This document shows positions 1 to 7,734 of a stretch of 34,050 nucleotides of DNA, one piece after another (position 1 is the stretch's first letter; every line of letters begins with the position of its first letter). The stretch is from Clostridia bacterium. GTDB taxonomy: Bacteria; Bacillota; Clostridia; Oscillospirales; CAG-272. The DNA lies in assembly GCA_017468385.1 (NCBI GenBank), contig JAFUIQ010000045.1, positions 1 to 34,050 on the forward strand, given 5' to 3'. Under the pieces are notes generated by a model that was not told where the DNA came from, made no database searches, and worked only from the letters and a program-made list of their open reading frames with translations. The translations under genes and the position numbers were made by a program.

Positions 1-110
1 TCAACATCAGCACCTCAGAAAACGGGGAGAACTGATGGGGAGAACAAAGAAAAATATTAAATTCAAGATACCCGAAAAACCCCGTAAAATCAAGGGTTTT
101 CGCTCAGGAG
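1..110. mobile_element. Probable end of an integrated element (att-like repeats)
   Basis: No gene is visible here. A 9-bp direct repeat GGGGAGAAC occurs at 24-32 and 37-45, a 13-bp period like arm-type sites of tyrosine integrases. An inverted repeat follows: CGAAAAACCC from 73 and GGGTTTTCG at 94-102, only 8 bp from the point where the tRNA-Ser sequence at 111-170 stops. The layout of arm-type repeats, core inverted repeat and interrupted tRNA fits an attachment site. No integrase lies in the window, so the element would extend off the left end. This is inference from layout. Confidence 0.45.
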
Positions 111-170
111 GCTACCGGATAGCGACCACGATTTCGAGTCACGCCTCTTCGACCACTTGAGTACTTCTCC
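111..170 (-). pseudogene. Truncated tRNA-Ser (anticodon CGA)
   Basis: Read on the minus strand, the sequence starts with acceptor arm GGAGAAG (164-170), a D-arm with CTC/GAG pairing, and an anticodon arm whose 7-base loop CTCGAAA holds anticodon CGA (stem 127-131 and 139-143 with two G-U pairs). A class II variable arm, GCTA-TCCGG-TAGC, follows at 111-123. After that no T-arm (no GGTTCGAAT-like loop) and no CTTCTCC acceptor strand appear, so the gene seems cut at the T-arm border. tRNA-Ser(CGA) is dispensable where tRNA-Ser(UGA) reads UCG, so loss could be tolerated. A good promoter lies just upstream. It could instead be a degenerate copy of an intact gene elsewhere. Confidence 0.6.
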
Positions 171-184
171 GTACACCAATGTGT

Positions 185-213
185 AGTATACCACATCGCC
201 GGCGCAAATGCAA
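185..213 (-). promoter_or_regulatory. Promoter of the truncated tRNA-Ser
   Basis: On the minus strand a -35 TTGCAT (208-213) and -10 TATACT (185-190) are separated by 17 bp. The predicted start is a few bases before the tRNA 5' end at 170. An intact promoter on a truncated tRNA suggests the loss is recent. Confidence 0.7.
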
Positions 214-253
214 GAGGAATTGCGCAAGATTGCCCAAAAACAAAGAGGCGGAA

Positions 254-712
254 TTATTCCGCCTCATCCGGATCCTCTTTCAGTCCCTGCAATTCCCGCA
301 TGAACGTTTCCACATCCTTGAATTCGCGGTACACGGACGCAAAACGCACATAGGCCACCGCGTCCCGCTTTTTCAGTTTTTCCATGGCCAATTCGCCAAT
401 CTCCCGGGAGGGGATTTCCCGGCGGAGGGAATTCATGATTTCCACCTCGATCTCCGCGGCGATGGCTTCCGCATCCACCGGACGCTTCTGGCAGGCTTTG
501 AGAAGGCCGCCCAGGATCTTATTCTTATCAAAATATTCCTTCGTACCGTCTTTTTTTACGATAACGGGCTGGAAGGCCTCGATCACTTCATACGTAGTAA
601 ACCGCTTCTGACATTTCAGACATTCACGGCGGCGGCGGATGCTGTCGCTTTCTTCTACCGGTCGGGAATCAATAACTTTACTGTCTGCGTAGCCGCACAT
701 GGGACATTTCAT
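254..712 (-). CDS. nrdR: Transcriptional repressor NrdR
   Basis: NrdR is the cytoplasmic zinc- and nucleotide-binding repressor of ribonucleotide reductase genes. The 152-residue length is typical. The N-terminal zinc ribbon is visible as C3-x2-C6 and C31-x2-C34 around the conserved stretch VIDSRPVEESDSIRRRREC. An ATP-cone domain follows (about residues 46-136), which senses ATP and dATP. The ATG has ribosome site AAAGGAG at good spacing, and a strong promoter lies at 761-789. The gene reads toward the truncated tRNA-Ser with no other gene between. A lone NrdR-box-like palindrome lies upstream at 814-829. No ribonucleotide reductase gene is in the window. Identification is secure. Confidence 0.97.
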   Translation of the reverse strand: MKCPMCGYADSKVIDSRPVEESDSIRRRRECLKCQKRFTTYEVIEAFQPVIVKKDGTKEYFDKNKILGGLLKACQKRPVDAEAIAAEIEVEIMNSLRREIPSREIGELAMEKLKKRDAVAYVRFASVYREFKDVETFMRELQGLKEDPDEAE

Positions 713-760
713 GGAATAACTCCTTTACACACGCGTCGGGGGATTTCATTACTGCCGTGT

Positions 761-789
761 ATTATACCACAAATTCCGTTTTTTGTCAA
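761..789 (-). promoter_or_regulatory. nrdR promoter
   Basis: Minus-strand -35 TTGACA (784-789), 17-bp spacer, -10 TATAAT (761-766): a full consensus housekeeping promoter reading into nrdR. Confidence 0.85.
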
Positions 790-813
790 TGCGTTGATGA
801 TTATCCCAAAAAA

Positions 814-829
814 TATCAATATATTGTGT
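814..829. promoter_or_regulatory. NrdR-box-like palindrome
   Basis: Positions 817-826 are the perfect palindrome CAATATATTG. The 16-bp stretch matches the NrdR-box pattern ACACAATATATTGTGT at 13 positions. It sits about 25 bp upstream of the nrdR -35 and 67 bp before the divergent lipoprotein start. NrdR sites usually come as two phased boxes, and I see no second one, so autoregulation is only suggested. Confidence 0.35.
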
Positions 830-895
830 TTTTCCGAGGAACAAAATGGGTGTTTGTTTCGTCTAACGGACAAAAGAATTAACGGAGGCATCCTT

Positions 896-2476
896 ATGAA
901 ACGAATCCTCGCCGTATTGCTCGCCCTTCTGCTGAGTGCATCCCTGGCCGCCTGCCATACCGATCCGCCGGATGTGCCGGAGGTACCGGATGTGCCGGGC
1001 ACATCCACCCCTGCCGAAACGGATCCCCCCGTCGCGGATATTCCCTCCCCGGACTTCCGTGCTCTTGAGAAGCTGGAACAGCTCCCCTTTTCCATGGATT
1101 ATGCCATCCTGAAGGGATCGCCCCTCGGCGGCACTTCCTCCTTGTATGTCTGGGAAATGGGGCTGGCCTATTACGTCGTCCATCAGCCCTCGGAGGCGGA
1201 TCCGGCCGAATACTACCGGGGCACTCTCACCCTGCCGGAGGGATATACCGGCGGCCGCATTGTTTCCGTAGGTGCCGGTGCGGGCAGTGGAGAGATTGTG
1301 ATAACAGTAGTGGCAGAAAAGGACGGCGCGACCGCGGCACTGGACTATCTGGGCCTGTCCGATTCGCTGGGGCAATTCACAGCGACACCCCGGGAGGATA
1401 TCCCCGACGTGCCGCTGGCACAGCTGATCCAAGTGGTGGAAAATCCCGGGAATCTGTCCGTACACACAGTGAAAATCCCGGTGAAGAACGAAAAGACGCA
1501 GGTGAGGGACTACACCTTCAGCGATCGGTATCGGATGTACGTTACATCCGAAGTTCTGCAGAACGATGCCAGCGGCTACCTTGTGCACACGGATGATTTG
1601 TTTATCGTGGATCTGGCCGAGGGCAAGATTGTCCATCGGGAAACCTTGGATATCGATGAAGATCCCTTCGACCTGATCTACACCGATGACGGATGTGTGC
1701 TTATGAATCGGATGCCGATGGAAGACGGTGCATATTATAAGACCTCCGCCTGCTACAAGATCACCGAGGCGAACGGCGCATTTACCGTAACTCCCGTAGA
1801 ATGGGAGGCTTTCCCCTCCGCCGACGCCATTATGCACTCTCCCAATGGCACATATACCGTATATCACACCCAGGAAGACGGCTGGAACAACGGCGGCATC
1901 GACGTGAAATATCCGGACGGATCGGTACGGCGGATTCTCACCAACGTGATGCTGGGCGACTCCCCCGACTGCAAGGCAATAGGAATCGGGGACGTGATAG
2001 GCTACACACCCCTGGGATTTATGGATGACACCCATTTTGCCTATTATATCGGCGGCTGGGAGTGGAGCCGGGGCTATGGCATCTATGACCTGGAAAGCGG
2101 AATGGCCACGGAATACCGGGATGCCTGCCACCCGCTGACCACCTACGACGGCGTTTTGTTCATACAGGCCCGCACCGACTACGATGACCGGGATCCCATT
2201 CTGCCCGGGGAGATATACCAAGTACATGTGGACGGAACGAAGGAAAAAATGCCGCTGGCCGGCCTTTCCTTCCGTCAGTCCAAATGGCTGAAGCTGGAAT
2301 CGGAGGCTGTGGGAGAAACGGGCCGGATCGGAAAGGATACACTGACCGTATTCTCTGCCGATATGACCGCGGAACTGGCGAAAATCGAGTTGCACCATCC
2401 GCTGCACAGAAACTACATAACATATTATCTCTACGAAAACAGTATCAACCTTGTTGTACCCACAATCGAGTCATAA
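896..2476 (+). CDS. Secreted lipoprotein of unknown function
   Basis: A 526-residue exported lipoprotein. The N-terminus MKRILAVLLALLLSASLAAC is a signal peptide ending in a lipobox (L-A-A-C) for lipid attachment. A short acidic Pro/Val linker with DVPEVPDVPG-type repeats follows, then a long region rich in beta-strand patterns (repeated aromatic and Gly/Asp turns) that could be a propeller or other all-beta fold. I recognise no catalytic motif. The start was chosen at 896 because GGAGG is at 884-888 and the signal peptide begins there; the open frame extends further upstream only because it overlaps antisense of nrdR. The gene is divergent from nrdR and ends in a two-way terminator. The linker resembles that of the beta-helix lipoprotein at 5545-7722. 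Confidence 0.85.
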   Translation: MKRILAVLLALLLSASLAACHTDPPDVPEVPDVPGTSTPAETDPPVADIPSPDFRALEKLEQLPFSMDYAILKGSPLGGTSSLYVWEMGLAYYVVHQPSEADPAEYYRGTLTLPEGYTGGRIVSVGAGAGSGEIVITVVAEKDGATAALDYLGLSDSLGQFTATPREDIPDVPLAQLIQVVENPGNLSVHTVKIPVKNEKTQVRDYTFSDRYRMYVTSEVLQNDASGYLVHTDDLFIVDLAEGKIVHRETLDIDEDPFDLIYTDDGCVLMNRMPMEDGAYYKTSACYKITEANGAFTVTPVEWEAFPSADAIMHSPNGTYTVYHTQEDGWNNGGIDVKYPDGSVRRILTNVMLGDSPDCKAIGIGDVIGYTPLGFMDDTHFAYYIGGWEWSRGYGIYDLESGMATEYRDACHPLTTYDGVLFIQARTDYDDRDPILPGEIYQVHVDGTKEKMPLAGLSFRQSKWLKLESEAVGETGRIGKDTLTVFSADMTAELAKIELHHPLHRNYITYYLYENSINLVVPTIES

Positions 2477-2508
2477 GAAAAACGCCCCATGCGGGGCGTT
2501 TTTCTTAT
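2475..2508. terminator. Bidirectional terminator between convergent genes
   Basis: Stem ACGCCCC / GGGGCGT with an A-run before and a T-run after it, so it can stop both the plus-strand lipoprotein gene and the minus-strand metalloprotease gene ending at 2519. Confidence 0.9.
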
Positions 2509-2518
2509 GTGACGCGGA

Positions 2519-5059
2519 TCACCACACCTGCTTCTGCATGACAAGGGATCCGTTGCGGCCGCTGATGTACAGCATGTATTGATGCACAGCGCCGCCGGCG
2601 TCCGTAAAGGAGATGCCGTAGGTGGTCATATCCCCGTAGAACACCACGCCGATAACCAGCGCTGTCTGCTTATCCAATGCGGGCAAGGTATACAGATCCC
2701 CGCCGGCGGCGAATCCGTCCGCCGTATAATCCAGCGTAGTAAAGCGGATATCCGTCAGGGGCTCATAAGCGCGGAACAGCAGTTTCTGCGTGTATTCCGA
2801 CTCCGTGACGATGTGCTCCACATATTCCGTGCCGATCTGGCCGCTGTCCCGCACCAGTTCCACCGTCATAGGGATATGGGGTGCCACCGCCACGGCTTCG
2901 TCCAGATCGATCCAGCCACCCGATTCCAGCCGGCCCCACCGGATTCCCTCACTGTCCGTCGTTTCCTCGGTGATGGTATAGGTACCCATTTTCAAGAGAG
3001 CACCGTCCGATGAGGAATCGTATCCCGGCTCGGTATAAATCGGCAGATCGGGGCGGGTAACGGAGAGGCTGTTGGAAATGCCGGTTTCTCCCCTGTGCCG
3101 TGCCACAAACGCCGCTATATCCTCCGTTGTCACGTCGGCCCACGCATCGGAATCGCGCACACAAAGGCGGATATACATAGGCGTGCCGGTCCGTTTTCCG
3201 TCTCCGATCATCAGATAGAAGGTTTCATCAATTTCGTATCGGCAAATATACAATCCCGAGCCAACATCCCGGCAAGCGTAGCCGGCGAAATCCTCCCAGG
3301 TGAGATAACTGCCCCATTTGGATAGGGTAATCACATCGTCCAGAGTGAGCTGCGCCCCCGATTCATCGGGCAGAGGGGCGGTATCCGTTACCGTCTGCAT
3401 CTCAATCCTCTCCTGCCGGAACGCATAGGCCCGCTCCCGCAGGGCGGATAGTAGCAGCACCTGAGCCAGGCTGGCATCCACATCGTCCGCACTCATGCCC
3501 GTCTCAAATGTCAGCCGATTGTATCCGATGTGTACTTTCCCGTTCAGGCAGGTGGATATGCAGGCATAGCACACAGATTTGCCCCAGGAAGTGACAGGAA
3601 CGGTGGTTCCCACCACATTGTCCCCGGAATAAAAGGTGCGGTTGACTTCGGCGATATCCAGATTCCGGCCGTAGATCACAACGGTGCGCCCCTCGGTATA
3701 GATATCGGAGAGGATCACCTCTTTATCGGATGCGGCCAGATCATACAGCACCACATCGTGCAGATAGGCCACGTAATAGTTTTTCTTTGCCATGCGGGCT
3801 TCAAATTCCTTCAGCGACATGCCGCAGATCACGTACTCGTCGCTTTCGTTGATCCGGAAGGCCAGTTTCGTGAAGTCGTTGTCAAAGAGGTAGATCAGTC
3901 CGTAGGAATACTGTCGGGCACCGTCATAGTACCAGATGGGCGGCGTCTCACTTGCCAGATCCACGCGCGCGTCCACCCGTCTTCCGTCAACGATAAAATC
4001 TCCCCGGAACTCATCAAATTCGATTTTTCCGTTCATCTCCACGGTACAGGCCACGGCGGAAGTCGGATCCTCGCAGGGGAAGCGTATGCCCTCCACGGAC
4101 GAATCCACAAACCGCTCCGGATTCGTCAGAAAGCACACCGCCGCCACCGCGCAGGCGATCACCGCCAGCAGCCCGATCCAGAACGCGGGCTTTTTGTAGT
4201 GCAGCACCGACCGGATCCGCTCCTTCACGCCCACCTCGCCGAAGGCCAGGGGACAGGCGGAAATCATTCTGTTTTTGATACTGCATTCCAGCAGTGCCTG
4301 GGAATAGTCCGCCCGCGCGTCCTCTTCCATGTCCCGCACCACCCGCTCGTCGCAGGCCATCTCGATATCCCGGCACAAAAGGATGTAGGAGAGCCAGATC
4401 AGCGGATTAAACCAATGCACGGTCAAAAGAAGAAATCCCAGCGGCTTCCACCAGTGATCCCGCCGGCAAATATGGGCCTGCTCGTGGGCGATAACGTACT
4501 GCCGGCTCCCCTCCGCCAGATCGGCAGGCAGACAGATCCGCGGCCGGATGATACCGAACACAAAGGGGGACGGGATGCTCTCGCTGATGTAGACATTATC
4601 CTGCAGATGGTGTGCCGACCGGATGCGGCGATACACCTGCCAGTAGCTGATGAGAGCATACAGCACCATCGCCGCCATGCCCGCGATCCACACCCAGGCC
4701 AGCACAAAGGAGGCGCTGATACTTCTGCGAACCGTAATGGTCGGAGCGGTGGGGTAATAGTGGACCGTCACGTCCTCTCCTATGATGGAATCCACCGGGA
4801 TGTCCTCCGGCACGCTGTCAAAGAAAAAATCTTCCTCGGGCACATCCGTATCCTGCCCGATCCACTCCGTTTCCGGCATCAGGCTGTAGGCACTTTCGAT
4901 GGTGATGGGGCAGATGAGGCGGACGGCCACCAATCCCCACAAAAGGACGCTCACCCAACGGGGCGCACCACGGAACACCAGCCGCAGAAGGAGCACCACC
5001 ATCACCAAAATGCTGGCGGACAGGCTCATGTTGATCAGTTTCAAAAACAATTCGGTCAT
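2519..5059 (-). CDS. BlaR1/MecR1-type M56 membrane metalloprotease with non-standard sensor
   Basis: An 846-residue membrane protein of peptidase family M56, the signal transducers that cleave a BlaI-type repressor when they sense a signal. N-terminal membrane segments occupy about residues 8-30, 35-55 and 115-140. The zinc site is H192-E-Q-A-H196, with E233 in the EMACDE stretch as the likely third ligand. Another membrane helix lies near 293-315. The outside part (about 315-846) is not a penicillin-binding domain: I see no STxK/KTG set. It has an SH3-like stretch near residues 690-750 and beta-rich segments. It overlaps the repressor gene by 4 bp (ATGA), so the two are translationally coupled. 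The ligand is unknown; an envelope or antibiotic signal is the family expectation. Confidence 0.9.
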   Translation of the reverse strand: MTELFLKLINMSLSASILVMVVLLLRLVFRGAPRWVSVLLWGLVAVRLICPITIESAYSLMPETEWIGQDTDVPEEDFFFDSVPEDIPVDSIIGEDVTVHYYPTAPTITVRRSISASFVLAWVWIAGMAAMVLYALISYWQVYRRIRSAHHLQDNVYISESIPSPFVFGIIRPRICLPADLAEGSRQYVIAHEQAHICRRDHWWKPLGFLLLTVHWFNPLIWLSYILLCRDIEMACDERVVRDMEEDARADYSQALLECSIKNRMISACPLAFGEVGVKERIRSVLHYKKPAFWIGLLAVIACAVAAVCFLTNPERFVDSSVEGIRFPCEDPTSAVACTVEMNGKIEFDEFRGDFIVDGRRVDARVDLASETPPIWYYDGARQYSYGLIYLFDNDFTKLAFRINESDEYVICGMSLKEFEARMAKKNYYVAYLHDVVLYDLAASDKEVILSDIYTEGRTVVIYGRNLDIAEVNRTFYSGDNVVGTTVPVTSWGKSVCYACISTCLNGKVHIGYNRLTFETGMSADDVDASLAQVLLLSALRERAYAFRQERIEMQTVTDTAPLPDESGAQLTLDDVITLSKWGSYLTWEDFAGYACRDVGSGLYICRYEIDETFYLMIGDGKRTGTPMYIRLCVRDSDAWADVTTEDIAAFVARHRGETGISNSLSVTRPDLPIYTEPGYDSSSDGALLKMGTYTITEETTDSEGIRWGRLESGGWIDLDEAVAVAPHIPMTVELVRDSGQIGTEYVEHIVTESEYTQKLLFRAYEPLTDIRFTTLDYTADGFAAGGDLYTLPALDKQTALVIGVVFYGDMTTYGISFTDAGGAVHQYMLYISGRNGSLVMQKQVW

Positions 5060-5427
5060 TTCCCTCCCCCTTTCCGCGCCCGGTCGATCATGGCCTGCAA
5101 TTCGTCCAGATCCCCCTCGGACAAGGTTTGTCTTTTCGTAAAGGCGGCAAAAAACGCAGGCAGCGATCCGTCAAACTTCTTTTCCACCAGTTCATCGATT
5201 TCGGAGGATTGCACCTGATCCCGGGAAACCAGCGAGGTGATGATGGAATTCTCGTTTTTCACCACGCACCGCTCCGTCAATCGCTTAATGACGGTGTAGG
5301 TGGTGGTGCGTTTCCACGCCAGCTGATCGGCACAGAGTCGGACCAGATCCGAGGTGGAGATCGGCTCGTGCTCCCACAGAATCCGGCAGAATTTGTATTC
5401 ACTTTCAAAAATTTTCGGCGTTTCCAT
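5056..5427 (-). CDS. BlaI/MecI/CopY-family repressor
   Basis: A 123-residue winged-helix repressor. The sequence shows the family pattern: an N-terminal DNA-binding domain with the W-KRTTTYTVIKRL recognition region (about residues 37-50), then a C-terminal helical dimerisation part. Such repressors bind paired dyads and are cut by the partner M56 protease. The ATG at 5427 has ribosome site AAGGAG. The promoter just upstream holds two related 16-bp dyads, one of them between -35 and -10, which fits autorepression. No beta-lactamase gene adjoins, so the regulon may lie elsewhere. It is the first gene of a two-gene operon with the protease. Confidence 0.93.
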   Translation of the reverse strand: METPKIFESEYKFCRILWEHEPISTSDLVRLCADQLAWKRTTTYTVIKRLTERCVVKNENSIITSLVSRDQVQSSEIDELVEKKFDGSLPAFFAAFTKRQTLSEGDLDELQAMIDRARKGGGK

Positions 5428-5440
5428 ACTTTCGCTCCTT

Positions 5441-5491
5441 GTCTAATGGATTAGTCATATACAGTCTAACACGATAGACACTCTTTGTCAA
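5441..5491 (-). promoter_or_regulatory. blaI-type promoter with two operator dyads
   Basis: Minus-strand -35 TTGACA (5486-5491), 17-bp spacer, -10 TAGACT (5463-5468). Two similar dyads overlap it: GTCTAACACGATAGAC at 5464-5479, covering the spacer and -10, and GTCTAATGGATTAGTC at 5441-5456, near the start of transcription. They share GTCTAA and an inverted TAGAC/TAGTC half, with centres 23 bp apart, about two DNA turns. This is a classic repressor-blocks-polymerase layout. Confidence 0.75.
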
Positions 5492-5510
5492 TACGTTTTT
5501 GTGAAAAACA

Positions 5511-5535
5511 AAAAAGAGCCTCCCGGCTCTTTTTG
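5511..5535 (-). terminator. Terminator of the 9163-5545 operon
   Basis: Stem AGAGCC / GGCTCT with loop TCCC, flanked by A- and T-runs, just past the stop of the beta-helix lipoprotein gene. It resembles the hairpin at 9293-9321. Confidence 0.88.
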
Positions 5536-5544
5536 TTTGATTTC

Positions 5545-7722
5545 TTATTTCCAGCAAACGCCGTTATCGTCCAGGGAAACCGTGACGGAATCGGTAGTTT
5601 CCAGCGTGGGGGACGAATCGCCCAGCACAATCACCTGGGCACTCATTGTGGTGGGAATACGCACCGTGGCCGTGCTGTCCCCGATGCCGGCCACCAGATA
5701 CTGATCCCCGGTAAGGGTAAGCTGCGTCGCCTTGCCTACGCTTGTGAAATTCCGGCAATGGGTGGCTTCGCCCGACATACCGCCCCGGGGCATGATGGCA
5801 ATCACCGCACCGCCCGTATAGGTGTATCCCTGCTCGCTATCGATGGCGGAATTTCCGCCGGAGGTGGAAATAACCACCGTATTGCCGCCGTCAAAAGCGA
5901 TGCCGGCGTACGAGGTACGGCTGTTGGAATCGATTCCGTCACCGCTGCAGTAAATATAGACCGTGCCGCCGCTGATGCGGACCACCGTCCCGGTGGTGGT
6001 TGTGGCGTTGATTCCGTCATCCTTGGCGATTACGGATACCGCACCGCCTGCCACATGTACCGTGTTTCCTTCCACACCCTCATAACAATTCTCAATACAG
6101 ATCCGGCCTGCCGTTATGCTGACCGCCCCATCTGCGTGAATTCCGTCATCGTTGGAATACAAAGTAAGTGTACCGCCGCTCACCGTCACATGGCCGAGAG
6201 CCGATTCCCCATTCTCCAGGGCCGTATCGTTGTTGGCGTGAATCGCATCGTCGTAGGATTTGATCGAGGTGGTTCCCGCCGTGATCACGATCTCATTGGC
6301 CGCCTTGATTCCCTTGGTGGAATAGTCTCCCTTGTCGGTATTGCCATCCTGCATACCGCCAAATCCACCGGGGCCGCCCGGCCCTCCCGGACGGCCGCCG
6401 AAGCCGCCCTCCTGGATTTTGGTGGTGTAGTTGGTCCAGCTGTAGGAAAGCTGATTGCCGCGGCTGGTCAGCGCAAAGGTATCGTAGGCCGTATTGGGCG
6501 TCATGGCATCCGATGCCACCAGATACTCCGTATCCTGCCCCAATTCCATATCGGAAGAATAGACAAAGAACTGCATACGGCTGTACGCATCCTGTTTGGG
6601 GAACGCATAGTAATAGTACGTACTCCGCCCGCCTTCTACTGAGGAATGATATTCCGCATTGACCCAAAGGAAATCACTGTCGGAATTGGAATATTTCACG
6701 GAGTATTTGTACTGGTTGCTCGTGAAGCGGATATAGTATCCCTCCGCAGACACCGCTGTAACCTCCTCGGAATAGGCAGAATATTTATCCGTAAAGATGG
6801 ACAGTACGGTATCCTCCCCCTCGATGTGCACGTCATAGGCCGCATCGATTCCATCGCACGCCGCGTAAATGGTATGACTGCCGCCTGCAATGGTGACCGT
6901 TCCCCGCTGATTCCCTTTTTCGGAGATGTTGCTGTTGGATGTTTTGATGCCGTCACCGCCGGTGGCGATCAGCGTCAGATTGCCCCCCGTGATCTCCACG
7001 CTGTCATTGCCCTTGAGGGCGTTGTCCACGCAGGCCACCGTCAGGGTCAGATTCTTCACCGACAAATCGTCCTTGGTATGGATGCCGTTGTTGTTTTCAG
7101 ACACGACCGTCCATGCGCCCTTGCCGGATATCTCCAAATCCGCCGCGGCGTAAATCGCCCCCGCGTGCAGCGTCTCATCGGCGGCATCCACTGCATCCCG
7201 CATATCGTACAGATAATTCTCGTAATTCTTTTTGGCCGTCAGCGTAACCTTGTCGCCGCTGAGCACCGTGATGGGATTCACCTGATGGCTGATCAGGGAG
7301 AATCCGTGGAATTCCAATTCAAACCGCTGGTCCGCCCCCGGATCGATCACGATATTTCCCGTAAATTTCCCGGAGACAGCGTACACCGTTTCCTCCCCCA
7401 CCGCCGTAAAGCGCAGGGTATCTCCGTCCAGGACGTACGCATTCGGCGTGCCGGAAATACATTCAATGGAAATCTCGTGGACAGGAGTTCCCTCCGAATC
7501 CCCGTCGAAAAATCCGGCATACAGTCCCAGATTGTCCGGCGCTTCGCCGGCAGCCGGATCATCCTCTTCCAAAGGGAGCGTGTCCCCGCCGAAATCCCTT
7601 TCCCCGGGCACACCGGGCATATCCGGCATATCCGGCATATCCGGAAAATCCTGTCCGGGGGTGTTGGCGCATCCCGCAAGCAGCAGCACGCACAGCCCCA
7701 GCGCTATCCTTTTTCTATACAT
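5545..7722 (-). CDS. Cthe_2159-like beta-helix carbohydrate-binding lipoprotein
   Basis: A 725-residue lipoprotein. The signal peptide ends in lipobox L-L-A-G-C18. A low-complexity linker follows in which FPDMPDMPDMPG comes from three 9-bp tandem repeats near 7619-7646. The remainder is full of right-handed beta-helix rungs with repeats such as DDGIHADGAVSIT, NDDGI and GDGIDSNS, matching the Cthe_2159-type domain (Pfam family of cellulose/pectin-binding beta-helices). Two blocks (about 100-300 and 460-660) flank a less repetitive part and a Gly-rich GGFGGRPGGPGGPGGFGG stretch near 440. It likely sits on the outer face of the membrane and binds polysaccharide. The gene is last in an operon with the VTC-type and DUF4956 genes, 12 bp behind the latter, with ribosome site GGAGGAG. 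Substrate is inferred only. Confidence 0.85.
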   Translation of the reverse strand: MYRKRIALGLCVLLLAGCANTPGQDFPDMPDMPDMPGVPGERDFGGDTLPLEEDDPAAGEAPDNLGLYAGFFDGDSEGTPVHEISIECISGTPNAYVLDGDTLRFTAVGEETVYAVSGKFTGNIVIDPGADQRFELEFHGFSLISHQVNPITVLSGDKVTLTAKKNYENYLYDMRDAVDAADETLHAGAIYAAADLEISGKGAWTVVSENNNGIHTKDDLSVKNLTLTVACVDNALKGNDSVEITGGNLTLIATGGDGIKTSNSNISEKGNQRGTVTIAGGSHTIYAACDGIDAAYDVHIEGEDTVLSIFTDKYSAYSEEVTAVSAEGYYIRFTSNQYKYSVKYSNSDSDFLWVNAEYHSSVEGGRSTYYYYAFPKQDAYSRMQFFVYSSDMELGQDTEYLVASDAMTPNTAYDTFALTSRGNQLSYSWTNYTTKIQEGGFGGRPGGPGGPGGFGGMQDGNTDKGDYSTKGIKAANEIVITAGTTSIKSYDDAIHANNDTALENGESALGHVTVSGGTLTLYSNDDGIHADGAVSITAGRICIENCYEGVEGNTVHVAGGAVSVIAKDDGINATTTTGTVVRISGGTVYIYCSGDGIDSNSRTSYAGIAFDGGNTVVISTSGGNSAIDSEQGYTYTGGAVIAIMPRGGMSGEATHCRNFTSVGKATQLTLTGDQYLVAGIGDSTATVRIPTTMSAQVIVLGDSSPTLETTDSVTVSLDDNGVCWK

Positions 7723-7734
7723 ATTCGCTCCTCC

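Noticed and set aside
179-895. Upstream extension of the plus-strand lipoprotein frame
   Set aside because: It is antisense to nrdR; the signal peptide and ribosome site fix the real start at 896.
863-2407. Long minus-strand open frame opposite the lipoprotein
   Set aside because: No ribosome site, no recognisable domain, and it is the mirror of a gene with a clear signal peptide.
3530-5218. Long plus-strand frame opposite the BlaR/BlaI pair
   Set aside because: Composition is that of an antisense shadow (runs of H, P, R, D) and there is no ribosome site.
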